Origin: Granulibacter bethesdensis
GTDB lineage: Bacteria; Pseudomonadota; Alphaproteobacteria; Acetobacterales; Acetobacteraceae
Assembly (NCBI RefSeq): GCF_001889545.1
Contig: NZ_CP018194.1
Span: forward strand, 966,501-1,030,500
Direction: 5' to 3'
Length of the DNA: 64,000 bases
The translations under genes were made by a program, and so were the position numbers. Numbering within the stretch: position 1 is the stretch's first letter; each line of letters opens with the position of its first letter. The notes beneath the pieces were generated by a model. The model worked only from the letters and a program-made list of their open reading frames with translations, was not told the DNA's origin and made no database searches. This document shows positions 9,309-18,247 of the stretch, piece after piece.

Positions 9309-9995
9309 TCAGCCTCCGTTTTCAAGCGCGCGGCATCGCGCGTAGAGATCGAAATTTTCCTTCTCCAGCCCGGCGATTCTTGCTTCCAGCGCTGCAATAC
9401 GGGCGGCCATTGCCTGCACGGGAATTTTGATCGGGATATGCGCCGCGCAGTTTGAATCCCAGGCGGTGATATGCATGATAAAGGCCTGAAGCGGCTGCCC
9501 GGCATAGGAATCGACGCGCAGCCTGTCCAGCAAAGCCGGGTCGTTATCCACCATACGGGCCTCACCCCATATCTTGACTCTGTGGCGTTCCTCGTAATCC
9601 ATCAGAAACAGGCAGCATTTTGGATTTTCCGACAGATTGCCGGTGGTGATGTACTGCCGGTTTCCTTTCAGATCGGCAAAACCCAAAGTTGAACTGTCCA
9701 GAACCCGCAGAAAACCGACTGCTCCCCCACGGTGCTGTATGTAAGGCTGCCCACTGGCGCTGGAGGTCGCGAGGTAAAAGCTGTCCCGTTCGGCAATGAA
9801 ATCGGCAAGAGGCTGGTCAATGCTGGATCGGAATGTTTTCTGGCTGAGCGCCTGGTAGGAGCCGAATCGTTTCTGGGCGGCCTCCGTAGCCGGAGAAAAT
9901 ACGGTCTGACGGGTGCTGGCCGAAGCGGAAGGCTGCATATCCTGTCCTGTCATGCTTTCTGGCGGATGTTCGGTTCGGATCATATTTTTCATCAC
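9309..9995 (-). CDS. Pyridoxamine 5'-phosphate oxidase-fold flavoprotein with C-terminal coiled coil
   Basis: The product is 228 residues. The middle part (about 55-170) matches the split-barrel flavin-binding fold: FIAERDSFYLATSSASGQPY, GGAVGFLRVLD, GNRQYITTGNL, and a segment around VKIWGEARMV. A short heptad-like helix follows, MAARIAALEARIAGLEKEN (about 199-217), which may dimerise the protein. General members of this family bind FMN or F420 and reduce small molecules; the specific substrate is unknown. The N-terminal 35 residues are poorly conserved in character, so a later start is possible. It diverges from the Kef-type antiporter gene across 91 bases. Confidence 0.75.
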   Translation of the reverse strand: MMKNMIRTEHPPESMTGQDMQPSASASTRQTVFSPATEAAQKRFGSYQALSQKTFRSSIDQPLADFIAERDSFYLATSSASGQPYIQHRGGAVGFLRVLDSSTLGFADLKGNRQYITTGNLSENPKCCLFLMDYEERHRVKIWGEARMVDNDPALLDRLRVDSYAGQPLQAFIMHITAWDSNCAAHIPIKIPVQAMAARIAALEARIAGLEKENFDLYARCRALENGG

Positions 9996-10086
9996 GGCCG
10001 TTAAGGAAAAAAGACAAAGTAAAATCTCGCCCCATTGCGATCTGGCACGTTACACTCCGGATGCAACGAGAACAGGGGGCCGTATC

Positions 10087-11859
10087 ATGGCACATGATAA
10101 TAATCTGATTGCCATGATCGTGATCGGCTTCGGTCTGGCCTTTCTGTTTGGAACGGCGGCGCATCGGCTGCGTCTGCCTCCGCTGGTCGGGTATCTGTTG
10201 GCTGGGGTGGCGCTGGGGCCTTTTACGCCGGGCTTCGTCGCGGATCAGACACTCAGTTCGCAGCTGGCAGAGATCGGTGTGATTCTGTTGATGTTCGGCA
10301 CGGGCCTGCATTTTTCCGTCAAGGATTTGCAGGCCGTCAAAAATATCGCTGTGCCAGGCGCCTTGTTACAGGTTTCCTGTACCAGCCTGCTGGGGTTTGG
10401 TGCCGCATTGTTGTTCGGCTGGTCGTTGGGGGCGGCGATCGTCTTTGGCTTCTGCCTTTCTGTTGCCAGCACCGTCGTGCTGATGCGTGCTCTGCAGGAC
10501 CGTCACCTGATGGAAACAGCCAAGGGGCGTCATGCCATTGGCTGGCTGATTATCCAGGATCTGGTCACTGTCCTTATTCTGGTGCTGCTGCCTGCGCTGA
10601 CCGGAGTGCTGAAGGGTGGGCAGATTGATGTTTTTCCATTGCTGGAAACCATTGGTCTGACACTTGGCAAAGTCATCGCTTTCATCGTGCTGATGATGGT
10701 GATCGGCAAGCGCGTGATCCCCATGGTGCTGCACTATGCCGCGCATACCGGTTCACGCGAGATTTTCCGTCTGGCGGTGCTGGCGATTGCCTTGACCGTT
10801 GCGTTCACGGCTTCTGAACTGTTCGGCGTTTCTTTTGCGCTGGGAGCATTTTTTGCAGGCGTAGTGCTGAGTGAGAGCCAACTCAGCCAGCGAGCGGCCG
10901 AGGAAAGCCTGCCGCTGCGTGATGCGTTTGCAGTGCTGTTTTTTGTTTCCGTCGGCATGTTGGTCAATCCGTCGATTCTGATCCGTCAGCCGGTGCAGGT
11001 GATGGTGACGGTTGCGGTGGTGGTGATCGGTACGCCGCTGGTGACATTTATGATCCTGCGCGCCCTCCGCCAGTCCATGAGCGCATCGATGATGATTGCT
11101 GCCGGGTTGGGACAGATTGGCGAATTCTCCTTCATTCTGGCGTCGCTTGGTGTTTCTCTCGGGCTGATGCCAAAGGAGGGACAGGATATGATCCTGGGTG
11201 CCTCCATCATCTCGATTTTCCTCAATCCCCTGCTGTTTTCCTTCTATGAGCGGAGGCGTCAGGCCTTGGCAGCCGCTCAGCAGGAGACAGTGAGCGCGTT
11301 GACCACGCCCACAGAAGACAGGATCCCCGCCCAGCCCGAGAGTGAAGAGCCGGACGATACACCGGTTCCGACCACGCTCCGGCAGCATGCTGTTCTGGTT
11401 GGGGCAGGCCGTGTCGGTGGCCTGATTGCCGCCGCCCTGCTGGAAGGTGGCAAGCCGCTGGTTGTCATTGAGGAAAATAACGAACTTGCCCGTAACCTGC
11501 GCGATCATGGGGCGGATGTGTTCCTCGGCAATGCCGCCAGTGGGAATGTTCTTGATCTCGCCAATGTGACTGAAGCGAGGCTGCTGCTGATTGCGATCCC
11601 CAACGCATTCGAGGCTGGGCAGATCGTCGAGCAGGCCCGCCAGCGAAATCCGAATCTGGAGATCGTCTGCCGGGCGCATTTCGATGATGAAGTCCGCCAT
11701 CTGCAGGAATACGGTGCTGATTTTGTGGTGATGGGGGAACGTGAAATTGCGCTCGCCATGCTGAACAGGGCTGAAACGGTTGAGGTCCGGCACGATGAAA
11801 ACCCCGACGAGGCATCTCCAAGCCTCGGCTTTTCGGCGGTTGCCCCGACCGATGTCTGA
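10087..11859 (+). CDS. Kef-type cation:proton antiporter with RCK (TrkA-N) domain
   Basis: The product is 590 residues: an N-terminal CPA2 antiporter domain with about 12 membrane segments (residues 5-390), a short Pro/Glu-rich linker, then an RCK nucleotide-binding domain. The last starts at HAVLVGAGRVGGLIAAALLE (about 435), with the GxGxxG signature and a following acidic VVIEENNE. This is the KefB/KefC/YbaL layout, expected to exchange K+ (or Na+) for protons under control of bound nucleotide or glutathione adducts. ATG 10087 is chosen because CAGGGGG lies seven bases upstream; the frame is open earlier but without membrane-like sequence. The downstream intergenic stretch shows no clear terminator. 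Confidence 0.88.
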   Translation: MAHDNNLIAMIVIGFGLAFLFGTAAHRLRLPPLVGYLLAGVALGPFTPGFVADQTLSSQLAEIGVILLMFGTGLHFSVKDLQAVKNIAVPGALLQVSCTSLLGFGAALLFGWSLGAAIVFGFCLSVASTVVLMRALQDRHLMETAKGRHAIGWLIIQDLVTVLILVLLPALTGVLKGGQIDVFPLLETIGLTLGKVIAFIVLMMVIGKRVIPMVLHYAAHTGSREIFRLAVLAIALTVAFTASELFGVSFALGAFFAGVVLSESQLSQRAAEESLPLRDAFAVLFFVSVGMLVNPSILIRQPVQVMVTVAVVVIGTPLVTFMILRALRQSMSASMMIAAGLGQIGEFSFILASLGVSLGLMPKEGQDMILGASIISIFLNPLLFSFYERRRQALAAAQQETVSALTTPTEDRIPAQPESEEPDDTPVPTTLRQHAVLVGAGRVGGLIAAALLEGGKPLVVIEENNELARNLRDHGADVFLGNAASGNVLDLANVTEARLLLIAIPNAFEAGQIVEQARQRNPNLEIVCRAHFDDEVRHLQEYGADFVVMGEREIALAMLNRAETVEVRHDENPDEASPSLGFSAVAPTDV

Positions 11860-12064
11860 GCATTGATCACTGAGAAATCCGGGCAGGGGTCATACAGCAC
11901 CCTTGCTCCGGCAGCCCAGCCGTTCGGTTTTGGCATAACCATGCCTTTGTGACGAAGAGTAGAGCCTGTTTCGTGCAGGTCGCCTGTGTTCAATGCCAAT
12001 GACCGCTATGGTCAAAAAGCGCTGGCATGGTGACCCGGTACGGTAACAAGGAGCGTTTCCTCTC

Positions 12065-13261
12065 ATGGTTCTCTCAGCGAAGCCGGTCCAGCGTCCGGCC
12101 AATCCGCAATTTTCCTCCGGCCCATGCACCAAGCATCCGGGTTGGTCGCTCGCGGCGCTGGATGTATCCCTATTGGGTCGTAACCACCGTATGGTCGCGC
12201 CGAAGGCCCGTCTGAACGAGGTAATCCGCCGCAGCCACGCCCTGCTTGAGCTTCCCGCCGACTGGATCGTCGGGTTGGTTCCTGCCTCCGATACCGGGGC
12301 GGTGGAAATGGCGCTCTGGTCGATGCTCGGGACGCGTGGTGTGGATGTGCTGGCCTGGGAAACCTTTACCGAAATGTGGGCTGTGGATGTCGCCACACAG
12401 CTTAATCTGACCGATTATCGGCTGTTCCGCGCTCCATGGGGTGAATTGCCTGATCTGTCGGCAGTCGATGCCCTTAACCGTGATATCGTCTTCGCCTGGA
12501 ACGGCACTGCTGCCGGGGTAAAAATGCCCAATGCGAACTGGATCCCGGCTGACCGCAAGGGCCTGACGATCTGCGATGCGACCTCGGCTGCATTTGCGAT
12601 GGAATTGCCATGGGACAAGCTCGATGTCGTCACATGGTCCTGGCAGAAAGTGCTGGGTGGAGAAGCTGCGCATGGCATGATCGCGCTGTCGCCTCGCGCG
12701 GTCGAGCGTTTGCTGACCTTCCATGCTCCGCGCCCCCTGCCGAAGATTTTCCGTCTGACCGAGCCCGGTCCGGATGGTAAACCCCGCTTGATTGATAGTA
12801 TTTTCCAGGGTGAGACCATTAATACCCCCTCCATGCTTTGCGTCGAGGATGCGATGTCAGCCATCGCATGGGCGGAGCAACTTGGTGGCGTGAAGGCACT
12901 GATCGCACGCAGCCGGGCGAATTTCGCGGCGGTGGAACGCTGGGTTGCCCGCACTCCGTGGATTGATTTCCTTGCGAAAAACCCGGCCACACGCGCCACG
13001 ACCTCCATTACCCTTCGTCCTGTGTCACCATGGTTTACCGCGCTGGATGCAGCGGAACAGGCTGCGGCGACAAAGCAGATGGTGTCGTTGATCGAGGCGG
13101 AAGGGGCCGGGTTCGACTTCGCCAATTATCGTGATGCCCCTGCCGGGTTCCGCATCTGGGGTGGCGCCACAGTTGAAACGGCTGATATCGAATGTCTGCT
13201 GGGCTGGATCGACTGGGCCTATGCTCAGGTGCAGTCTGAATACGTGCAAAAGGCTGCGTGA
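12065..13261 (+). CDS. serC: Phosphoserine aminotransferase (alphaproteobacterial type)
   Basis: PLP enzyme converting 3-phosphohydroxypyruvate and glutamate to phosphoserine, the second step of serine synthesis; it also serves pyridoxine synthesis in some bacteria. The product is 398 residues. The N-terminus carries FSSGPCTKHPGW, the cofactor lysine is in WSWQKVLGGE (Lys195), and DATSAAF precedes it, as in the alphaproteobacterial/archaeal SerC subgroup. AAGGAG lies 11 bases upstream of the ATG. In many relatives serA follows directly; here the next gene is a peroxiredoxin 117 bases downstream, so serC seems to be a single-gene unit or to be read with non-serine genes. Confidence 0.93.
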   Translation: MVLSAKPVQRPANPQFSSGPCTKHPGWSLAALDVSLLGRNHRMVAPKARLNEVIRRSHALLELPADWIVGLVPASDTGAVEMALWSMLGTRGVDVLAWETFTEMWAVDVATQLNLTDYRLFRAPWGELPDLSAVDALNRDIVFAWNGTAAGVKMPNANWIPADRKGLTICDATSAAFAMELPWDKLDVVTWSWQKVLGGEAAHGMIALSPRAVERLLTFHAPRPLPKIFRLTEPGPDGKPRLIDSIFQGETINTPSMLCVEDAMSAIAWAEQLGGVKALIARSRANFAAVERWVARTPWIDFLAKNPATRATTSITLRPVSPWFTALDAAEQAAATKQMVSLIEAEGAGFDFANYRDAPAGFRIWGGATVETADIECLLGWIDWAYAQVQSEYVQKAA

Positions 13262-13378
13262 TCGCAGCCGGTTCAGGGATCTGAACAAATGGGCCGGATG
13301 TAACTCTGTGCGGGTATGCATCCGGCCCGCTTCCTGCTGCGTTCCCGTGGAGCCACGTGATTGAGGAGTGAGGGCAGT

Positions 13379-13993
13379 ATGAAGCTTCCAGCCTGGTTGG
13401 CTCCCGGTTTTCTCGCGGGATGGGTTGCTCTGACGGGGTTGGCAACCGGCTTTTTGCCCGGCTCGGCACAGGCGGAACTGGCGGAAGGACAGCAGGCCCC
13501 CGATTTTTCTCTGGAGGCTGCGCTGGCCGGAAAGACCTTCCGCTTTTCTCTGGCCGAGGCACTCAGGAGCGGGCCGGTGGTGGTTTATTTCTACCCGGCT
13601 GCCTTTACCTCCGGCTGTACGCGGGAGGCCCATGACTTCGCGGAGGCCATGCCCCGTTTCAAGTCTCAGCATGCCACGGTCATCGGGGTATCAGGGGATA
13701 CGATGACGACCCTGGAAAAATTCTCTGACTCCGCGTGTGGGGGGAAGTTTGCAGTGGCAGCGGACCCGGATCGTACTGTGCTGAGGCAGTACCGGGTGCT
13801 TCCCGATGCGCTCAGCACGCATGCTACCCGCACATCATATGTGATCGTGCCGGCTGCTGCTGGCCAGCCCGGGCGGATCATCTATGTCTACACGGATGAT
13901 AATCCGGAGAAACATGTTTCCAATACCCTGAATGCCTTGCAGCAATGGCAGTCTCACCCCTCAGGACATGAGGAACAGGTCAGGGAACACTGA
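13379..13993 (+). CDS. Periplasmic peroxiredoxin (AhpC/TSA, Bcp-like)
   Basis: The product is 204 residues with a signal peptide ending in GSAQA (cleavage after about residue 32), so it should act in the periplasm. The thioredoxin fold follows: APDFSLEAALAG, then VVVYFYPAAFTSGCTREAHDF with the peroxidatic Cys80. The Bcp-type resolving cysteine five residues later is absent; Cys120 in DSACGG is the only other candidate. ATG 13379 is preferred over the in-frame TTG at 13361 because GAGGAG lies ten bases before it and the signal peptide then has normal length. It probably reduces hydrogen or lipid peroxides. The electron donor is not visible. Confidence 0.85.
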   Translation: MKLPAWLAPGFLAGWVALTGLATGFLPGSAQAELAEGQQAPDFSLEAALAGKTFRFSLAEALRSGPVVVYFYPAAFTSGCTREAHDFAEAMPRFKSQHATVIGVSGDTMTTLEKFSDSACGGKFAVAADPDRTVLRQYRVLPDALSTHATRTSYVIVPAAAGQPGRIIYVYTDDNPEKHVSNTLNALQQWQSHPSGHEEQVREH

Positions 13994-14012
13994 CGGTTCA
14001 CATGGGGGCGTG

Positions 14013-14561
14013 ATGACGGCTATGATCCCCGCCTTTAGGGAATGGCCTGGTCCGGTCCGGTGGCAATGCCTGATGAAGCTGGCTCACAAGCGGGTAGATT
14101 GGACGATGGATAACCGTTCTTTGATGATCGTGTGGTTTGTCGGGGCTTTGATTGCCCTGACGATTTACGTGCTTGATCCTGGCAACTTGTTCGTGATGCT
14201 GGCGGAACTGGTGGAGAATGTTCAATCCCGCATCATGGATCTGTTGGCTATGCTGGGGGTCCGGCTGGAGAATCTGATACGGGCATTAGCGATTGCCCTG
14301 TATTTTGTTTTTGTTGTTCTCGGCGTTCTGGCTCTGCGCTCCGGAGTGAAGGCGAAGGCTGCCCTCCTGGTGGTATCAGGGGTCTTTTTCATGTTGGTTG
14401 GATTTCCCGGCGGATGGGGCGTGCCGGATAATGGAGGATACTGGGGTGCCGCCTGCCTGCTGAGCGGAGCAGGGGCCCTGACCATGACAAGACGTATTCT
14501 GCTGGCTTCTCACATGGAATTGAGGAAGGTTTCCGCCGGTTGGGAACGGAAATTGCCTTGA
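14013..14561 (+). CDS. Hypothetical membrane protein
   Basis: About 182 residues with three or four predicted membrane helices: SLMIVWFVGALIALTIYVLD, IRALAIALYFVFVVLGVLAL, ALLVVSGVFFMLVGFPGGWG and a weaker one near GAACLLSGAGAL. I recognise no family. GGGGG ends four bases before ATG 14013; other in-frame ATGs at 14022, 14073 and 14106 are possible, and the last would start just before the first helix. The gene follows the peroxiredoxin by 19 bases, and it ends 143 bases before the next small gene. It is probably expressed and of unknown function. Confidence 0.5.
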   Translation: MTAMIPAFREWPGPVRWQCLMKLAHKRVDWTMDNRSLMIVWFVGALIALTIYVLDPGNLFVMLAELVENVQSRIMDLLAMLGVRLENLIRALAIALYFVFVVLGVLALRSGVKAKAALLVVSGVFFMLVGFPGGWGVPDNGGYWGAACLLSGAGALTMTRRILLASHMELRKVSAGWERKLP

Positions 14562-14704
14562 AGATACCGGCTTTGAATGCGGGGTAAGGGCTGGCGCTAA
14601 AACCTCTTTCGCGTTTTATCTATGACGCCCGGTTTGCGGCTTGCATTCTCTGTGGACGGCGTTTCCCCCGGCCGGGAACGTTACTGGCATGAAAAGGTAA
14701 GGTT

Positions 14705-15040
14705 ATGATGCGTCTATTCGTTTTTGCTCTGCTCACTGCCTCCGTTCTGCCTGCTATGGCGCAGGCTGCCGATACCGGCTGGAAACCGTCGAAATGCGGG
14801 GCAGAGCCGTCGGCCCCGACCATCGACCTCAGCAACTATGCCAAATACGGCGAGAGCGTGAAAAAGGTGAACCAGTACCAGAAGGATGCGCAGGCCTATA
14901 ATACCTGCGTCCGCAATGAGGCGAAGACGGAAATGGATGCCATCAGCAAATCCGCCAGCGCCATTCAGAAAGGCATCTGGGACAACTTCAGCAAATACAA
15001 TGCGGCTTTCAAGGAAGCCGAAAGCAAGACAAAAAAGTAA
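14705..15040 (+). CDS. Small secreted hypothetical protein
   Basis: The product is 111 residues: a clear Sec signal peptide (RLFVFALLTASVLPAMAQA, cleavage after about residue 21) and a short mature helical protein. The mature part has two cysteines about 35 residues apart (SKCGAEP and YNTCVRNE), likely forming a periplasmic disulfide, and a Lys-rich C-terminus. AAGG precedes two consecutive ATG codons, of which the first is used here. No family recognised. The region from 14562 to 14704 just upstream holds no other gene that I can support and may carry its promoter. Confidence 0.65.
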   Translation: MMRLFVFALLTASVLPAMAQAADTGWKPSKCGAEPSAPTIDLSNYAKYGESVKKVNQYQKDAQAYNTCVRNEAKTEMDAISKSASAIQKGIWDNFSKYNAAFKEAESKTKK

Positions 15041-15060
15041 TCTTTTTCAGGATAGCAGCA

Positions 15061-15087
15061 GGACCGGCCCGGTCTTAATGCCGGTCC
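15061..15087. terminator. Possible terminator hairpin between convergent genes
   Basis: An 8-base-pair GC-rich stem (GGACCGGC paired with GCCGGTCC, loop 15069-15079) lies between the stop of the small secreted gene and the stop of the lipid kinase gene. There is no strong T-run on either side, so termination is plausible from position but weak from sequence. Confidence 0.35.
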
Positions 15088-15094
15088 ATGCTAT

Positions 15095-15988
15095 TTACGG
15101 GACGAACACGCACACTGCCTGACGCCTGACAATAAAATCAGCGGGCGTGCGTGTCGTGATCTCACCATCCGTATTGATGCTGCGAGGATGTCTGGTGTGT
15201 ACCTCCAGCGCCTCTTCTGACAGGGTGATGACTTCACGCCAGCGCCCCTGTGTTCCACGCCACAGGGCCGGTAACAGGCGGATCAGCCCCCATGCGCTGT
15301 CAACTTCCAGACTCCAGACATCCAGCTTGCCGTCATCGATGGAGGCATCTGCGCTGACCGTCATTCCTCCGCCATAATGGCGCCCATTACCGATAGCCAG
15401 ATGAAGTGTTTTAGTGACTGTCGTCGTTCCACCATGCCGGATTTCAGCGTGGAAAGGACGCAGACGCCGTGCGACACGCAGGGCCGCGATCGGATAGCCG
15501 AATATTCCAAACCGTTTTTTCGAGTCGCTGGTCAGCGCACGGGTCAGGGCAACGCCGAACCCGATACTGGCAACATTGAAAAATGGTACTCCATTGACTT
15601 CGCCCAGATCGATCAGACGCCGTTTGCCCTGCGCTATGATGCGGGCCGCCTGCTCCGGATTGGCAGGGATGTCCAGCGTGCGGGCCAGATCATTCGCAGT
15701 GCCCAGAGGGATAATGCCGAAAGGGAGCTGTGTCTCCATCAGAGCGGGGGCGGCGGCATTCAGTGTGCCATCGCCACCGCCGATCACGGCACAATCGATG
15801 GAACCGTGCAGCCTGCGCAGTGTGTGGTGGATGTCGTCGGGATCATGCCAGGACGGTATTTCGACCTGTATCCCGTGGGTTTCCAGTGCGGTGATCACGC
15901 GATCAGCAGCATTTCGCCCCTTGCGGCTTTTCTGATTGATGAACAGGGCGGCGCGCCGTGGTGGTGAAAACGCGGCCTTATCACTCAT
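15095..15988 (-). CDS. Diacylglycerol/lipid kinase family protein (YegS-like)
   Basis: The product is 297 residues with the diacylglycerol kinase catalytic domain: GGGDGT at 70-75 (nucleotide loop), PLGTANDLART around 95-105, GYPIAALRVARRLR, and an END-like NTDGEI near the C-terminus. Such enzymes phosphorylate lipid head groups or sphingoid bases using ATP at the inner face of the membrane; the exact lipid is unknown. The frame is open up to 16225, but ATG 15988 is chosen because the family begins with the FINQKSRKG strand and this ATG overlaps the stop of exoD (ATGA), which indicates translational coupling. Confidence 0.85.
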   Translation of the reverse strand: MSDKAAFSPPRRAALFINQKSRKGRNAADRVITALETHGIQVEIPSWHDPDDIHHTLRRLHGSIDCAVIGGGDGTLNAAAPALMETQLPFGIIPLGTANDLARTLDIPANPEQAARIIAQGKRRLIDLGEVNGVPFFNVASIGFGVALTRALTSDSKKRFGIFGYPIAALRVARRLRPFHAEIRHGGTTTVTKTLHLAIGNGRHYGGGMTVSADASIDDGKLDVWSLEVDSAWGLIRLLPALWRGTQGRWREVITLSEEALEVHTRHPRSINTDGEITTRTPADFIVRRQAVCVFVP

Positions 15989-16644
15989 GATGCCAGTCCG
16001 ATCAGATGGAGGATGGCGGTGTAGCCGAGCATCACCAGCGCAATATCGGCCACCAGCGCTACCAGAGTCATGAACCAGCCTACTGCGATCCAACGCCCAT
16101 CCTGGACGAAGACACCGGTAGCAGAGACCAGCATGGCGGCCGCGGGGAGCATATTGCCCAGTGGAATGGGCAGGATAATCAGAATTGCATTGCTCAGGCA
16201 GGCCAGCCCGGTCAGCTTCTGCCATATCCCGTCCATGGCCCAGAGCCAGCCCGGTCTGCTGTGACGGCCCAGCCAGTTCAAAGGCCGCTCCAGGCGTTTA
16301 AGGACGGCATTGATATCGTGTCTTGCCATGCTTCTGCGACGGAGAAAATCCGGCATCCAGAGATGATCGCCGCGTATAATCAGGCTGATGGAGATGATAC
16401 AGGTAGCGGCCCCGAAAACGGGTGCTGGCCCCGGTATCAGCATGGCCAGCCCGAGCAGCAACAGGATCAGCCCCGGCCCGCTGCTGCCCGCATGATCGGA
16501 CAGGGCGCCCAGCCCGATCCGGCTGCTGGCGGGATCGGCACTGCCATCAACGATGCCATAGAGGTTTTTCACGAGATTGCTCTGACGGGATGGCGGCCCA
16601 GATGAAGGCCCAGATGGCGGTGACGTGGCTGACGATGGCGACAC
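15985..16644 (-). CDS. ExoD family exopolysaccharide synthesis protein
   Basis: The product is 219 residues. After a Ser/Pro-rich start it shows ExoD-family features: GPGLILLLLGLAMLIPGPAPVFGAA (split here over residues 58-82), MPDFLRRRSM, the WL-rich middle and C-terminal hydrophobic helices including ILIILPIPLGNMLPAAAML. About four to five membrane segments are expected. ExoD was named from rhizobial exopolysaccharide and alkali tolerance; its biochemistry is unresolved. The stop overlaps the start of the lipid kinase gene, so the two form an operon. The exact start is uncertain because the first 30 residues are not typical of the family. It diverges from hisZ across 257 bases in which I see no other gene. 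Confidence 0.8.
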   Translation of the reverse strand: MSPSSATSPPSGPSSGPPSRQSNLVKNLYGIVDGSADPASSRIGLGALSDHAGSSGPGLILLLLGLAMLIPGPAPVFGAATCIISISLIIRGDHLWMPDFLRRRSMARHDINAVLKRLERPLNWLGRHSRPGWLWAMDGIWQKLTGLACLSNAILIILPIPLGNMLPAAAMLVSATGVFVQDGRWIAVGWFMTLVALVADIALVMLGYTAILHLIGLAS

Positions 16645-16901
16645 GATGAAAACGGGTCTTTCTGTGAAGGGTCGTAACGAGACCGGAAAGGGGTTCCATA
16701 GTCTGAAACGGTTCTGGAACCAGCAGGTTGCTGCGTCGGGCTGTCAGGTGTCAGGGTCAATGGCTGTGGCAACGGGCGTGGTGAGGGCTGTCACCGGGCG
16801 TGAAGCGATCTGTTGGACCATATAATTCTGCCTGACAGGGGAGAATTGCCAAACTCCTGCCTTCCTGATGGTGCTGGACGGATGCTATAGCCCCGGGCGG
16901 C

Positions 16902-18113
16902 ATGAGCGACATCACATCCAATAAGGCGCTGCTCCCGTCGGGACTGCGCGATCTGCTGCCTCCCGAGGCGGAGGCAGAGGCCGTTTGCGTAGAATCCCTG
17001 ATGGGGGTTTTCTCGGCGCATGGTTATCGCCGGGTCAAACCGCCCCTGATAGAGTTCGAAGAAACCCTGTTCGCCGGAGCGGGGGGGGCTGTATCAGATC
17101 AGTCTTTCCGGCTGATGGATCCGGACAGCCACCGGATGATGGCTGTCAGACCCGATATCACACCCCAGATTGCGCGCATCGCTACCACAAGGCTGGCCGA
17201 GGCTGCTCGCCCGTTGCGGCTGTGCTATGCCGGGGAATGTGTGCGGGTCAGCCCCGGTTCCCTTTCCGCCGACCGTCAGGTTTCTCAGGCCGGGATAGAA
17301 TTGATCGGGGTTGATACTCCCTCTGCCGATGCGGAGCTTATTCTGGTCGCGCGGGAGGCTCTGGCGGCAACTGGCCTTACGCGGGTCAGTTTCGATCTGA
17401 CGCTGCCTGCTCTGGTGCCGGTGCTGCTGGGTCAGGCCGGGCAGGAAGATAGCAGCCTGAAACCCCTGCTGCATGCGTTGGATCGCAAGGATGCGGCCGA
17501 GGTGAAGAAACAGGCCGATCGCATTGTCGGGCCTGCTATCGCCGATATTCTGGGTGATCTGCTGTTATCTGCCGGTCCCGTAGACGGTGCGCTCGCCGCC
17601 CTGCAACGGGCCGCGTTGCCGGATGAGGCACAGGCTCTGGCCGAACGTCTGGCGGCAACGGTGGGCGAAATCCGCGCCAGCGCACCTGATCTCCGCCTTA
17701 CGGTCGATCCTGTCGAATTCCGTGGTTTCCGCTATCACACAGGTATCTGCATGACGGTTTATGCCCCCGGAGGCGGTGCACCCGGTGTGGGTCAGGAGCT
17801 GGGTGGCGGTGGCCGCTATATGTGTCAGGGGGAAGCCGGTCCGGAATCTGCATCAGGCCTGACCCTGTATCCGGAAGCCATTCTGATGGCAGTCGCCTCC
17901 AAGCATCGCCCTGTCCGTGTATATGTTCCGGTTGGTGCCAATGCGGATCGCGCTGCGGCATTGCGGCGTCAGGGCTTTGTGACGGTGGCGGCGCTGGATG
18001 GTGTTGCCGGCGCTCATGCATCGGATCACTTCGTAGCGGCACGGCAGCAGGGCTGTGTGCATGTCCTTGCTGACAGTGCGTTGGTGGCTGTGCCGGATGC
18101 AGGGGATAGCTGA
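16902..18113 (+). CDS. hisZ: ATP phosphoribosyltransferase regulatory subunit HisZ
   Basis: A histidyl-tRNA-synthetase-like protein (403 residues) without synthetase function. It binds the short form of HisG and makes the first step of histidine synthesis active and feedback-sensitive. The catalytic-core-like motifs are present: PSGLRDLLPPEA (16-25), VRPDITPQIAR (about 78-88), an R-rich CYAGECVR stretch, and YHTGICMTVYAPG. It lacks an anticodon-binding domain. Presence of HisZ implies that a short HisG is encoded elsewhere. The ATG lies nine bases after a GGGCGG-like site. It precedes purA by 134 bases. Confidence 0.93.
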   Translation: MSDITSNKALLPSGLRDLLPPEAEAEAVCVESLMGVFSAHGYRRVKPPLIEFEETLFAGAGGAVSDQSFRLMDPDSHRMMAVRPDITPQIARIATTRLAEAARPLRLCYAGECVRVSPGSLSADRQVSQAGIELIGVDTPSADAELILVAREALAATGLTRVSFDLTLPALVPVLLGQAGQEDSSLKPLLHALDRKDAAEVKKQADRIVGPAIADILGDLLLSAGPVDGALAALQRAALPDEAQALAERLAATVGEIRASAPDLRLTVDPVEFRGFRYHTGICMTVYAPGGGAPGVGQELGGGGRYMCQGEAGPESASGLTLYPEAILMAVASKHRPVRVYVPVGANADRAAALRRQGFVTVAALDGVAGAHASDHFVAARQQGCVHVLADSALVAVPDAGDS

Positions 18114-18247
18114 TTTTGCTTCTTTGCCTGCCGGTCTGATTCCCGATGATATGTCAGGATCGTGCCGGAGTGGTGTTTTCTGCGCGCAAGCGCATTGTGG
18201 ATGGCAGGTTATAGAGCAAGCCCGCCTGATTTCATGGAGTAACGCAC

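Noticed and set aside
10753-11793. A 346-codon open frame antisense to the Kef-type gene
   Set aside because: Shadow frame, very rich in His and Gln, with a start inside the other gene.
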